Shown here piece by piece: positions 9,118-17,805 of a DNA stretch of 64,000 nt. Source of the DNA: Streptomyces spinosus (GTDB taxonomy: Bacteria; Actinomycetota; Actinomycetes; Streptomycetales; Streptomycetaceae). The stretch is from the NCBI RefSeq assembly GCF_020400655.1, contig NZ_JAINRC010000010.1:62001-126000 (forward strand). The letters are read 5' to 3'. The position numbers and the translations under genes are program-made. Position 1 is the stretch's first letter. Each line of letters starts with the position of its first letter. The notes beneath the pieces are model-generated. The model was not told where the DNA came from. It was given only the letters and a program-made list of their open reading frames with translations, and made no database searches.

Positions 9118-10418
9118 CGGCGCGTCCCCGGCGCACGCCCGGCGTCGGCCGCCGTGGCCCGTCCCACGGACCGTTCCGCCCGCCGGGCGAGGCCGACCAC
9201 CCCGGCCAGCCGCTCCACCGCCTGCGGCACCTCCCAGTCGTCGCGCCGCAGCGCCGCCAGCGCGGTCGCCGGCGCCACCAGCAGGTCCGGGGCGCCGGTC
9301 TCCAGGGCCCGGACCAGTACCGCCCAGCCCGCCTCCCATCGCCGCCGCTCCGGCCGCGCTCCGACGGCGGCCACCACCGCCTCCAGCGTCGCCTGGCGCA
9401 GGTCGCCCCGCTCGGGCAGTTCGGCGCGGGCGGGGTCGGCCAGCAGCGACTCCGGGTCCGGCAGGTCCATCCGGTCCAGGTGGGCGAGGAGTTCGAGCCC
9501 CGGGCCGTCGCCCACCGCGCCCCGTACCAGCAACGCCAGCACCTCGCGGGAGACGGCGGCCGCCGTGCCGAAGGCCAGCAGGGTCAGCGCGGCGTCCCAG
9601 CTGCGGGGCGAGGGCCAGGCGGTGCCGCGCCGTGTCTCCGTGCCCGGCAGCCGGTGGATCAGCGTGGGCCGGGCCCGCAGGAAGCCGCAGACCGCGCGCC
9701 GGGCGTGGGCCACCGCTTCCGGCAGCCGCTCGGGCACCAGGCGGGGCAGCTCCGCCCGGGGCCAGGTCCCGCCGAGCCCGCGCACCACCACGTCCGGGTC
9801 GTGCACCCAGTGCAGGTGCACGAACCGGTTGGCGAGCGGCGGGCTCAGCTCCCACCCGTCCGCCGCGGAAGCGCGCGGATTGGCGGCGGCCACGATCCGT
9901 ACGCCCCGCGGTAGTTGCAGGGCGCCCACCTTCCGCTCCAGGACGACCCGGAGCAGTGCGGCCTGGACGGCGGGGGTGGCGGTGGAGAGTTCGTCCAGGA
10001 ACAGCAGCCCGCGTCCGGCCCGCACCAGCTCCACGGCCCACTGCGGCGGCGCCATCGGCACGCCCTGCACCGCCGGGTCCTCGCCCACGATGGGCAGCCC
10101 GGAGAAGTCGGACGGCTCGTGGACACTGGCGATCACGGTCGTCAGCGGCAGGCCGAGGGAGTGGGCGAGCTGTGTCAGGGCCGCGGTCTTGCCGATGCCC
10201 GGTTCGCCCCAGAGCAGTACGGGCAGGTCGGCCGCGACGGCCAGGGTGAGTGCCGCGAGCTGGTCGTCGGGGCGGGGCTCGGTGGTGGTGGTCCGCAGGA
10301 GGGCCAGGAGGTCGTCGGCGACGGCGAGCCGGGCTCGGGTGCCGGACGGGCCGGCGGGCCGGGGTGCGGGCGCGCCGGCGGCCGGGACCGCGGTCCGCGG
10401 GAGGGTGCTGGAGGTCAT
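9114..10418 (-). CDS. MoxR-like AAA+ ATPase
   Basis: The protein has 434 residues. The Walker A motif is GEPGIGKT, Walker B is GLLFLDEL, and a sensor-1-like segment (RIVAAANP) follows, all in a single AAA+ core at about residues 60-240. PSDFSGLP is characteristic of MoxR-type ATPases that act with VWA proteins. The C-terminal 190 residues are helical and less conserved. ATG 10418 was chosen because AGGTG lies about 6 nt upstream; GTG 10427 and ATG 10424 are in frame. It lies between the 505-residue unknown protein upstream and the VWA peptidase downstream. The family couples ATP hydrolysis to assembly or metal insertion. The specific process here is not known. Confidence 0.88.
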   Translation of the reverse strand: MTSSTLPRTAVPAAGAPAPRPAGPSGTRARLAVADDLLALLRTTTTEPRPDDQLAALTLAVAADLPVLLWGEPGIGKTAALTQLAHSLGLPLTTVIASVHEPSDFSGLPIVGEDPAVQGVPMAPPQWAVELVRAGRGLLFLDELSTATPAVQAALLRVVLERKVGALQLPRGVRIVAAANPRASAADGWELSPPLANRFVHLHWVHDPDVVVRGLGGTWPRAELPRLVPERLPEAVAHARRAVCGFLRARPTLIHRLPGTETRRGTAWPSPRSWDAALTLLAFGTAAAVSREVLALLVRGAVGDGPGLELLAHLDRMDLPDPESLLADPARAELPERGDLRQATLEAVVAAVGARPERRRWEAGWAVLVRALETGAPDLLVAPATALAALRRDDWEVPQAVERLAGVVGLARRAERSVGRATAADAGRAPGTRR

Positions 10419-10545
10419 GGGCATCACCTGGGTGGGATGGGGGGGACGGGAGGGCCCGTCCGGTGGTCTTGGGGCAGGGGGCGGCGAGGTCAGGGCGCCG
10501 CCGGGTGAGGGGGCGAGCCGGGTGGGCCGGGCCGAGGAGGCCCGG

Positions 10546-12063
10546 TCAGCGCATGAGGCCGGTGCGTGGCCGGGCCCGGCTGCTGCGCTTGCGGAGCATG
10601 GCGTGCGGGGCTCGGCGGTCGAGCCGGGGGCGGTGGCCCGGGTCGGTGTGCCCCGCGTCCGAGACGTTCCCGCCTCCGGCGGTACGGGCGGCGGGGTGCA
10701 CGGTGACCAGTCCGGAGCGGAAGAGACCGTGGTCGACGCGCCGGGTCGCGGCCGACTCCAGTTCCCGCCGGAGCGGCCCGTCGGGCAGGAGGGCGCCGGG
10801 GCCGAGGAGTCCCTCGACCACGGTCAGCGCTCCGGTGACGTCACCGTGGAGGAGCCGCTCCCGGACCGCGGGCAGTGCCTCCGGGCTGCGGTGCACCGCG
10901 TCGATGGCCCGCAGGCAGGGCAGCGCCGGCCCGCCGAGCGCCCCCAGCAGTTCCTCCCGCCGTAGTTCGCCCGGATCGTGGTCGACCGCCGTCAGCACGC
11001 CGTCCCGCAGCGCGATCCGGTGGACCTCGCCCCGGCACCGCACCCGGTGCGGGTCGTCGGGCCCGGGCGCCGGTCCGGCCGCCGTGGCCGGGCTCCGCTT
11101 CGCCAGTGCCGCGGCGACGAGCGGATGCAGGCGATCGGCCGTGACGAGTCCGGCGCGCAGCAGCTCCAGATCGGGCAGGACGCGGGCCGCCGCTTCCGGG
11201 AGCACGGGAAGCGCGGCGACCTGCTGGGACGGCAGTGGCTCCCGCGGCGGCCGGAACACCGGGGCGTGGCTGTCGTCGGGTGCGACGAGTTCGAGCACGG
11301 CGTGGCTGCGGGCGCCGAGGCGCACGGTGAAGGCGCCGCGAGGGTGGTGGCCCTCGGCACGCAGCAGCAGCTCCGCCTCGGCGGCCCAGCGGGAGACCGC
11401 CCACGACGCGTCGCCGCCGGGACCGTCCGGACGAGCCGGGTCATCCGGACGGCCCCAGAGATCCGGCGGGGCCGGGCGAGGCGTTCCCTCGGAGCGGCCG
11501 GGCGGGGGCATCGGCGGCCCGTCCGCGCCGCATCGCCGCGCGAGTTCGCCGCTCCGCCCGGCGTCCCAGAGGTGCCGGTGCAGGTCGAGGCGGTGGCGCC
11601 GGTCGGGGTAGGGGTGCGGGTGGTGTCCCGGGACGCTGCTTCCGGGCCCCTCCCACAGGGTCAGCGACATGCGCTGCCCGGCGTCCACCCGGACCGGTGG
11701 TGTCCGCACCACCAGGTGCAGCGGTGTGCCGCCCGAACCGCCGTAGCGGGCGAGGGAGAGGGTGAGGCCGGGCCGGAGCCGTCCGTCGGGAGCGATCCGG
11801 GGCATGTGCCAGCGCAGCAGATCCGGCGCCAGCCGGCGCAGATCCGCACGGAGCCGGGCGGCGGCGTCGGTGCCGTGGCGGTTGCGCACGGCGCGCAGAT
11901 CGAGGTCGACGTCGACGCGGGCGGCGGCGCAGGCCCCCGACCAGTCGCCGACCGCACGGCGCGCGGTCGCGGTCTCGATCATGGACGGTGGCACGGCGTA
12001 CTCGCGCACGCTCTGCCACATCGACAGGCGGGAGGGGATGTCGTTCGCGAAGTGATGTGCCAT
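10546..12063 (-). CDS. Uncharacterised protein, first gene of a MoxR/VWA trio
   Basis: The protein has 505 residues and matches no enzyme family that I recognise. There is no signal peptide and no membrane span. The N-terminus (MAHHFANDIPSRLSMWQSVREYAVPP) is well behaved. The middle (residues about 160-220) is rich in Pro, Arg, His and Gly. The C-terminal half has long leucine-rich helices (ALPVLPEAAARVLPDLELLRAGLVTADRLHPLV) that may pack as a repeat. ATG 12063 is preferred to GTG 12069 because AAGGTGA lies 6 nt before it. Its position before a MoxR ATPase and a VWA peptidase matches the three-part MoxR-VWA arrangements described computationally in bacteria, where the third protein is thought to be the variable or effector part. 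Function is unknown. Confidence 0.7.
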   Translation of the reverse strand: MAHHFANDIPSRLSMWQSVREYAVPPSMIETATARRAVGDWSGACAAARVDVDLDLRAVRNRHGTDAAARLRADLRRLAPDLLRWHMPRIAPDGRLRPGLTLSLARYGGSGGTPLHLVVRTPPVRVDAGQRMSLTLWEGPGSSVPGHHPHPYPDRRHRLDLHRHLWDAGRSGELARRCGADGPPMPPPGRSEGTPRPAPPDLWGRPDDPARPDGPGGDASWAVSRWAAEAELLLRAEGHHPRGAFTVRLGARSHAVLELVAPDDSHAPVFRPPREPLPSQQVAALPVLPEAAARVLPDLELLRAGLVTADRLHPLVAAALAKRSPATAAGPAPGPDDPHRVRCRGEVHRIALRDGVLTAVDHDPGELRREELLGALGGPALPCLRAIDAVHRSPEALPAVRERLLHGDVTGALTVVEGLLGPGALLPDGPLRRELESAATRRVDHGLFRSGLVTVHPAARTAGGGNVSDAGHTDPGHRPRLDRRAPHAMLRKRSSRARPRTGLMR

Positions 12064-12224
12064 CAGCACTCACCTTGCGCGGACGATTCCCCCAATCCGT
12101 ACGAGGAGAAGGTCTTCATCCCCCGCATCGTAACCACACCGCTGACGATCTGTCCCCGAATATCGCGCGCCCCGTGCCGGCGGGGCTGCGCGCCCCCTGC
12201 GGAGGTGGCCATGGGCGTCGCGGC

Positions 12225-12797
12225 CTACAAGCCGAGGGAGAGGGCGGCTCCGAGGCCGCCCAGGCCGAGGGCGACGGCAGCCTCCGTCCAGCCGCCCCTG
12301 CCCCAGCGGAAGAAGCGGTCGGCGGCCAGCCGGCCGGGGCCGATGGCGGCCACGGCCAGGGCGGCGACAGCGATCGCCACGTTGTACTCCACGCCCCCGT
12401 CCGTGTCCCACGGGCCGTGGGCGGCGGTCACCGTGACCATCGCGTTGATCATGACGCCGATCAGGGCGGCAGCCGCGAGCGGGGTCAGCAGCCCCAGGGC
12501 CAGACCGAGACCGCCGAGCAGCTCGGACAGACCCCCGATCACGGCGAAGAGCTTGCCCGGGCGAAACCCCAGGGACTCGAAGGCCTTGCCGGTCGCGGTC
12601 AGGCCGCCGCCTCCGAAGAGACCGAAGACCTTCTGGGCGCCGTGCGCGGCCATGAACAGGCCGAAGGTCAGCCGCAGGAGCAGCAGGCCACAGTCCGCAG
12701 CGGTCACCGTGGGCCCTTCGGGAGCCGCCGTGGCGCCGGGCCGCGCCGCCGCCTGAGGGGACTGCGGAGAACGGTTCAGGATGTGTTTGATCAACAT
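12225..12797 (-). CDS. DoxX family membrane protein
   Basis: The protein has 190 residues and four predicted hydrophobic helices starting at about residue 36. The DoxX signature is clear: LLRLTFGLFMAAHGAQKVFG, FESLGFRPGKLFAVIGGLSELLGG and a terminal helix ending ALGLGGLGAALSLGL. The family comprises small integral membrane proteins, some linked to thiosulphate oxidation or to oxidative-stress complexes in mycobacteria. For most, including this one, the substrate is unknown. The ATG is preceded by MLIKHILN-type residues with no strong ribosome site, so the start is less certain. It is on the same strand as the WhiB-like gene but 456 bp away, so probably not cotranscribed. Confidence 0.85.
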   Translation of the reverse strand: MLIKHILNRSPQSPQAAARPGATAAPEGPTVTAADCGLLLLRLTFGLFMAAHGAQKVFGLFGGGGLTATGKAFESLGFRPGKLFAVIGGLSELLGGLGLALGLLTPLAAAALIGVMINAMVTVTAAHGPWDTDGGVEYNVAIAVAALAVAAIGPGRLAADRFFRWGRGGWTEAAVALGLGGLGAALSLGL

Positions 12798-13253
12798 GGC
12801 AATGATCCGGTCGGAGCGCCGAAACGGGCGTTTCCCCCAGCTCGTGCGGATGCCGAGCGACCGATGACGTGCGGGTGCGCGCCACACACCAGGCACAGGG
12901 CACACAGGCCTCACAAGCGATCCTTGCGGTGCGGGGCCCGTTGTGCATCTGGGCGGCACAGCGGACACGGCCGGACGTCCGGGCTCACTGTGCCGACGGT
13001 GACCTCCAGGTGCACGGCCCGAGGGACCGGCCCCGGTGTCCCCCGTGTGGACGTCGGGCGATCCGCGGGTCGCCTCCGCTGACCCCGCCATCGGCGCCCT
13101 GGCCGTCCGCCGCCTCGGCACCGTCACCGTCCCGGTGACCCCCTGCGGTGTCACGGGCCGCGCGCCGAGGTCGTCCGATGACCTGGCGGCCGGTGTGACC
13201 GGGCCTTCCCGGACACACCGGCCCGCCGCGACCGCTTCCGGCGCCGGCCGGCC
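12798..13253. other. Intergenic region holding a possible small CxxC-protein remnant
   Basis: The 456 bases between the DoxX and WhiB-like genes hold no full gene. A minus-strand frame at 12911-13015 (GTG start, 34 residues) reads HLEVTVGTVSPDVRPCPLC. It resembles, from memory, the N-terminus of short streptomycete CxxC proteins that normally carry a second CxxC. Here the frame ends without the second pair and there is no ribosome site, so it looks truncated. The rest is probably promoter DNA for the DoxX gene. Confidence 0.3.
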
Positions 13254-13517
13254 TCACCGCGGAGAGGCGGCGCGGCGTTCGGCCTCCGTACGGCCTCCCC
13301 ACACGCCGTACCGCTGTGCGGAGGCCGCGGCGAAGCCGGCGCAGGCAGCGCGCACCGGGCAGTGCCCGCAGATCTCCTGCGCCCTGCGCTCGCGCCGGCG
13401 CCGCGCGGAGCCCCGCTCGCCGGGCGGTGAGAAGAACACCGAGCTGTCCATGCCCCGGCAGGCGGCCTCGGCCTGCCATTCCCACGTCCGCAGAAGCGGC
13501 TTGAGCGGTGTCGTCAT
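13254..13517 (-). CDS. WhiB-like iron-sulphur transcription factor
   Basis: The protein has 87 residues. Four cysteines (C20, C50, C53, C59) are spaced as in Wbl proteins and would ligate a [4Fe-4S] cluster. The conserved turn GVWGG (residues 71-75) and a basic tail (RTEAERR) follow. Wbl proteins bind the principal sigma factor and tune transcription in response to redox or nitric oxide. The ATG is preceded by GAAGGGA. The gene lies 66 bp downstream of an alpha/beta hydrolase gene on the same strand and could share its transcript. It is not one of the developmentally named members that I can recognise. Confidence 0.92.
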   Translation of the reverse strand: MTTPLKPLLRTWEWQAEAACRGMDSSVFFSPPGERGSARRRRERRAQEICGHCPVRAACAGFAAASAQRYGVWGGRTEAERRAASPR

Positions 13518-13583
13518 CGGCTGGTCCCTTCTTTCGCCTGTGGTCTCGTGCGGGGGGTGGCACGCGGGCGGACGCGTGCGGGG

Positions 13584-14300
13584 TCAGCTCACGGCGTGGA
13601 CGGCGTCGCGGATGAGCCGGGCCACGGCCGTGGGCTGCGAGAGGGTGACGGCGTGCGAGGCGCCGTCGATCTCGACCACGGTCGCCCCGGCCCGCGCGGC
13701 ACCGAAGCGCTCCACGTCCGGAGCGATCACCCGGTCCGCACCCGCCACCAGGGCCCATGACGGTTTGCTCCGCCACGCGGCGGCAGTGGCTCTCTCCTCA
13801 CAAGCGGCCAGGGCGAGGGGAGGCTGACAGGAGGCGAGCACCTCGGCGACCGGGGCCGGGACATCGGCGGCGAACACCGTCGCGAACGCCTCCGCGGTGA
13901 GCGTCACCTCGACGCCCTGACCGCCGCCGGGGACCGGGTAGCTCCACCGCCTGAGCTCGCCCGCCGGTCCGGTGGGCGGAAAGCGGCCGTGGAGTTCGGA
14001 CAGGGTCTCCCCCTCCTCCAGCACGGGGGCGGCGACGTAGACCAGGGCGACGACGTTGTCGGCGGTGCCCGCCTCGGTGATCACCGCGCCGCCGTAGGCG
14101 TGCCCGGCCAGGACGACGGGGCCGTCGATCTGCGCGGCCACCGACGCGATGTGCGCGGCGTCGGCCGCGAGGCCGCGCAGCGGGTTCGGCGGGGCGAGGA
14201 CCGGGATGCCGTGGCTGTGCAGCTCGGCGACGACGCCGAACCAGATCGCCGTGTCGGCGAACGCCCCATGGACCAGGACGACGGTGGGGGTGGGGGGCAT
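13584..14300 (-). CDS. Alpha/beta hydrolase with Ala at the nucleophile position
   Basis: The protein has 238 residues with a complete alpha/beta-hydrolase fold: VVLVHGAFADTAIW with the oxyanion segment, a nucleophile-elbow position, the acid Asp in ALVAGADRVIAP and His in DGASHAVTLSQP. The elbow reads GHAYGG (A68) where esterases of this group have GHSYGG. The codon is GCC, so no single-base misread gives a common Ser codon other than TCC. A protein without Ser cannot use the usual covalent mechanism. I recall related actinobacterial proteins with GHAYAG, so this may be a subgroup, not a broken gene. GGAAGGA precedes the ATG. It follows an AraC gene by 204 bp. Confidence 0.85.
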   Translation of the reverse strand: MPPTPTVVLVHGAFADTAIWFGVVAELHSHGIPVLAPPNPLRGLAADAAHIASVAAQIDGPVVLAGHAYGGAVITEAGTADNVVALVYVAAPVLEEGETLSELHGRFPPTGPAGELRRWSYPVPGGGQGVEVTLTAEAFATVFAADVPAPVAEVLASCQPPLALAACEERATAAAWRSKPSWALVAGADRVIAPDVERFGAARAGATVVEIDGASHAVTLSQPTAVARLIRDAVHAVS

Positions 14301-14504
14301 GGCGGGGTTCCTTCCCGGTACACGGGTGTGCCGGCGAGCGGTGGCCGGTCAGGGGGCGGGCGCCGGCGTGCCGGGCGGCTGCAACGGCGCGGCACAGGTG
14401 GCCTCGTGGGCGGTCTCGGTATGCGCCGCTTCGGCGGCGGGAGACGAGGGTGGACGGGCCGGCGGATGCGTGAGGCGGTGGGAGGCGGGTGGGAGGCGGG
14501 CGGC

Positions 14505-15344
14505 TCAGGCGTCGCAGGACACGGTGGCCTGCCACTCCCTGGGGGTGATGCCGTAGGTCTGCCGGAAGAGGCGGCTGAAGTGGGAGGGGCTGGTGAAGCC
14601 CCAGCTGTGGGCAACGGCGGCCACGGTACGGCGCCGGCCGCGCAGTTCGGCGCGGCAGGCGTCGAGTCTGCTCTGCCGTATCCAGGCGCTCACGGTGGTG
14701 CCGCCGGACTGGAAGAGCTTGTGCAGGTAGCGCACCGAGATGTGGTGTGCCCGGGCGATCGACTCGGGCGCGAGGTCCGGGTCCATGAGGTTGTCCTGGA
14801 TGTGCTGCTGGATCCGCGTCAGCATGTCGTGGCCGCCGGGGGCGGGGCGCCGTCCGCGTGTCTGGAGGACGTCCCGGACGAGGAGGGCCACGAGGTCGGC
14901 CGTGTTCAGGGCGAGGCGGCGGCCGCCGGTCAGACGCTGGTGGCGTGGGGTTCCGGCGAGTGCGGTCAGGAACTGCGAGACCAGGGACGTCAGGCCGCTG
15001 CGGCCGTCCAGGTGGGTGTGCGCGACCTCGCGCAGGTCGGCGGCCGACGCGTCCAGCAGGCACAGGGGGATGCGGAAGAGGGCCAGGTTCTCGCCGGGGG
15101 GAAGGAGGGCGTGATGGAGGGCGGCGCCGAGGAGGATGTCGCCGGGCTCCAGCCGCAGCGGGGAATCGTGCGGGAAGAGCACCGGCTCACCGGAGACGTT
15201 GACGGCCAGACAAAGGTGCTCGTCGTCGTCGCCGACGGCCGGCCACGGCAGGTTGATGAATGGGCCTGAATCATTTCCCGGGTGTGGAGCGGACGGTTCG
15301 TGTCCGGTGGTTTCGGGCATGGCAGGGCTGATCGACCGGGTCAC
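14505..15344 (-). CDS. AraC family transcriptional regulator
   Basis: The protein has 279 residues. The C-terminal AraC/XylS double HTH occupies about residues 175-277, with the signature ELRGRRRTVAAVAHSWGFTSPSHFSRLFRQTYGITPREW. The N-terminal part (EPVLFPHDSPLRLEPGDILLG) is a cupin-like AraC-binding-like domain of the group that regulates aromatic or amine catabolism. GTG 15344 follows GGGAG by 6 nt; ATG 15320 is a weaker alternative. It sits 57 bp downstream of one hydrolase gene and upstream of another on the same strand, so it probably controls that local hydrolase set. Confidence 0.88.
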   Translation of the reverse strand: MTRSISPAMPETTGHEPSAPHPGNDSGPFINLPWPAVGDDDEHLCLAVNVSGEPVLFPHDSPLRLEPGDILLGAALHHALLPPGENLALFRIPLCLLDASAADLREVAHTHLDGRSGLTSLVSQFLTALAGTPRHQRLTGGRRLALNTADLVALLVRDVLQTRGRRPAPGGHDMLTRIQQHIQDNLMDPDLAPESIARAHHISVRYLHKLFQSGGTTVSAWIRQSRLDACRAELRGRRRTVAAVAHSWGFTSPSHFSRLFRQTYGITPREWQATVSCDA

Positions 15345-15401
15345 ATCGGGCTCCCGTCGTTTTCTTTTTCGTGTTCGGTTCTTCAGAAAGGGCAGCCGTG
15401 T

Positions 15402-16280
15402 TCAGGTGTTCACGTCGGTGGGATCCGCTGGATCCGGCTGCTCGGAGAGGAATGCGCCGACGACGTCGTTGAAGGCGGGCGGGTTCTCCAGGAAGGGAAA
15501 GTGGGAGTTGGCCACCGTGGCCGGGAAGATGTGGAGCCGCGCGTCCGGGATCCGCTGGGCGACGAACCGTTGCGACCGCGGGTGGACATGACTGCCGTCG
15601 CATCCGATGACCAGCGTGGGCACGTCGATGCGGGGCAGCACGTCCCGCCAGTCCTGTGCGCAGTGGTCGAAGAGGAGCGGAACGGCCGCGTGAGCGGGGG
15701 TGGCCCTGATCTGCTCGGCCACGAAGGAGAGGATGCCGGGGTCGGGATCGCCGGAGAACATGCCGCGGACGAACTCGTACCGTGCCTGTTCACCGCCCGG
15801 GCCGGCGAGCTCCGCGCCGAGCGCGACCAGACCGGCCACGTCGAAGACGGCACCCGACTGCTGTCGCTCCCGCGACGACATCCACGGGACCGCGGCGACG
15901 GCCGCGGGCTGGTCCACGGCGACGAAGCGCCGGATACGGCCGGTGCCGTACTGGTCGACGAAGCTCCACCACACCGAGGCCCCCATCGACCAGCCCAGGG
16001 CGTCGAACCGGTCCAGACCCAGGTGGTCGACGAGGTCCCGCACATCGGCCGCGAAACGAGCGACGCGATTACCGTGGTGCGGCTTGTCGGACACCCCGTG
16101 TCCCCGGAAATCCAGGGTGATGACGCGGTGCGCGGGGGAAAGTCCCCGCACCTGATGGCGGAACATCTCCTGCGTCTGTCCCCAGCCGTGCAGCATGACC
16201 AGCGGGAATCCCTCTCCCCCGCTGTCCCGGTACACCAGCCGGACTCCGTCGCCGGTCGTCAGCTGTTCCACGGCCCCCAC
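15402..16280 (-). CDS. Alpha/beta hydrolase
   Basis: The protein has 292 residues. The oxyanion motif is MLHGWGQTQEMF, the nucleophile elbow is GWSMGA, the acid region is PTLVIGCDGSHVHP and the terminal His is in ANSHFPFLENP. RVITLDFRGHGVSDKP is the classic hydrolase/haloperoxidase-like strand-turn. It should hydrolyse a small ester, amide or C-C bond. GTG 16280 follows AAGGAG by 5 nt. Directly upstream (16420-16518) are two 35-nt degenerate direct repeats that look like regulator sites, and a PucR regulator gene lies just beyond on the same strand. Substrate unknown. Confidence 0.88.
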   Translation of the reverse strand: MGAVEQLTTGDGVRLVYRDSGGEGFPLVMLHGWGQTQEMFRHQVRGLSPAHRVITLDFRGHGVSDKPHHGNRVARFAADVRDLVDHLGLDRFDALGWSMGASVWWSFVDQYGTGRIRRFVAVDQPAAVAAVPWMSSRERQQSGAVFDVAGLVALGAELAGPGGEQARYEFVRGMFSGDPDPGILSFVAEQIRATPAHAAVPLLFDHCAQDWRDVLPRIDVPTLVIGCDGSHVHPRSQRFVAQRIPDARLHIFPATVANSHFPFLENPPAFNDVVGAFLSEQPDPADPTDVNT

Positions 16281-16419
16281 ATCGACTCCTTCTCGTACTC
16301 CGCCGCCACGGCATGCTCCGCGGCGGCGGGTTACGTCTTCTTTTCACGGAGCCGGCCTCGGCACGGCGCCCGCATACGGAATTCTGTGCCACCCGGAACT
16401 CGGCGCACCACCGCGCTCC

Positions 16420-16518
16420 GTAGTGATCGGCCGGCGGAATCTTCGTCATTCTGTAGGAGGCTGGTACGGCCTCCCCGCGCCGTGTAGTGATCGGCCGGCG
16501 CGTGGTGCGTCATTCCGT
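16420..16518. repeat. Two direct repeats upstream of a hydrolase gene
   Basis: GTAGTGATCGGCCGGCG is repeated exactly at 16420-16436 and 16484-16500. In both copies it is followed 8 nt later by CGTCATTC, giving two 35-nt units offset by 64 bp. They lie between the hydrolase start at 16280 and the PucR stop at 16552. Repeated sites at helical spacing suggest an operator, perhaps for PucR or AraC. Confidence 0.6.
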
Positions 16519-16551
16519 GGGGCGGGCCCGGTTCCGCCCGACGTGACCCGT

Positions 16552-17805
16552 TCAGACGGCGGGCTGGATATCGCTCTCGGCCTGGAGCAGTTCGAGGGTG
16601 CGCAGGCCCAGGTGCAGGACCAGGCGGTCGCCGCCGTTGTCGAGGTCGAGGCCGGTGATCTCCTGGATCTGGCGCAGCCGGTAGTACAGCGAGGTGCGGT
16701 GGATCCCCAGGGCTTCGGCCGTGCGCGGGATGGATCCGGCGTGTTCGAGGAAGCACCGCAGCGTCTCCTCCAGGCGCCGGCCGCCGGGGCTGTCCAGCAG
16801 CAGGCGCAGCGGCGTGGGCACCAGTGACGGGGTCAGGGCGTGGTCGGGTACCTGGAGGAGTACGGCGAGGTCGCCCAGCGACTCCCACGCGCCGACGCCC
16901 TTGAGGTGGGGCAGGCGGCGCGCGGCGCGGGCCGCGACGAGGGCCTGCGCGTGCGAGGTCCAGGCGTCGGCGAGGCCGTCGTGGGTGCCGCCGATGCCGA
17001 GGACGGGGGCGGCCGAGGCGTCCAGGTAGGCGGCGAGGGCCTCGCGGACGGCCCTGGCCTGGTCCCCCAGCTCCTGTGCCGTCAACGGCCGCGCGGAGAC
17101 CTGGAGGAGGACGGCGCTGTCCGGTGTGGCGGCCATGACGCCGTCCGCCGAGCGGGTGCGCACGTACCCCTCCAGGGAGGCGCGCAGCGCGATCTCCACC
17201 TGTCCCGGCGGTTCCGTCGAGCGGGAGACCTGGACGACGCTCACCACCGCGTGCGGGGCGTCGGGCAGGAGGCCGCCCTCGAGGATCTGCCGGCCTGCCG
17301 CGGCGCGGGCGGCCTCACTGGTGCCGAGGAGGGAGTGCAGTGTCTCGTGGAGGTCCACCTCGCCCGCGGAGGCCGCGAGCTGGTCCGCGCGGAGCTGGGC
17401 GCTGATCGCCGGCAGCGCCTGCGCGATGCTGTCGGTCTCCTCGCGGGTGAGTGTTCCGTCCGGTGCGACGATCATCAGCAGGCCGAGCAGTTCGCCGCGC
17501 TCGCGCAGCGGGACGCAGTAGCGGGTGAGCAGTCCCAGGTCGTCTCGGCCCGGGATGAGACCCGGCTTCGTCCAGCGGGCCACGCCCTGGTCGAGGACGT
17601 ACCGGATGGCGACGTCGTCGGCGCGGCCGCGCAGCAGGCTGCGTATGCGGACCGGGTCCTCGTCGCCGAAGTGCTGGCTGGAGCAGATCAGCCGTACCAG
17701 GGGGTCGTCGACGACCACGGACCGCCGCAGCCGCTCGGCGAGTTGCTCGATCAGTCCCTGCAGCGCGTCGCTGCCCACCCGGACGCGCAGTCGCCGTTCG
17801 GCCAT
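16552..17805 (-). CDS. PucR family transcriptional regulator
   Basis: The protein has 417 residues. The C-terminal PucR HTH is clear at about residues 345-410 (AGSIPRTAEALGIHRTSLYYRLRQIQEITGLDL). In front is a GGDEF-like/CdaR-type middle (GTHDGLADAWTSHAQALVAARAARRLPH). The N-terminal half carries a GAF-like sensor (RYCVPLRERGELLGLLMIVAPDGTLT). Family members respond to small metabolites such as purines, sugars or amino acids and often act on adjacent genes. The ATG is preceded by GGGAGGGAGA. The downstream hydrolase gene with direct repeats in its promoter is the obvious candidate target. Confidence 0.9.
   Translation of the reverse strand: MAERRLRVRVGSDALQGLIEQLAERLRRSVVVDDPLVRLICSSQHFGDEDPVRIRSLLRGRADDVAIRYVLDQGVARWTKPGLIPGRDDLGLLTRYCVPLRERGELLGLLMIVAPDGTLTREETDSIAQALPAISAQLRADQLAASAGEVDLHETLHSLLGTSEAARAAAGRQILEGGLLPDAPHAVVSVVQVSRSTEPPGQVEIALRASLEGYVRTRSADGVMAATPDSAVLLQVSARPLTAQELGDQARAVREALAAYLDASAAPVLGIGGTHDGLADAWTSHAQALVAARAARRLPHLKGVGAWESLGDLAVLLQVPDHALTPSLVPTPLRLLLDSPGGRRLEETLRCFLEHAGSIPRTAEALGIHRTSLYYRLRQIQEITGLDLDNGGDRLVLHLGLRTLELLQAESDIQPAV

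Noticed and set aside
7732..10041. A 769-codon fusion of the VWA peptidase with an N-terminal extension
   Set aside because: The extension is out of frame with, and antisense-like within, the MoxR gene. The ATGA overlap at 9114-9117 gives the natural start.
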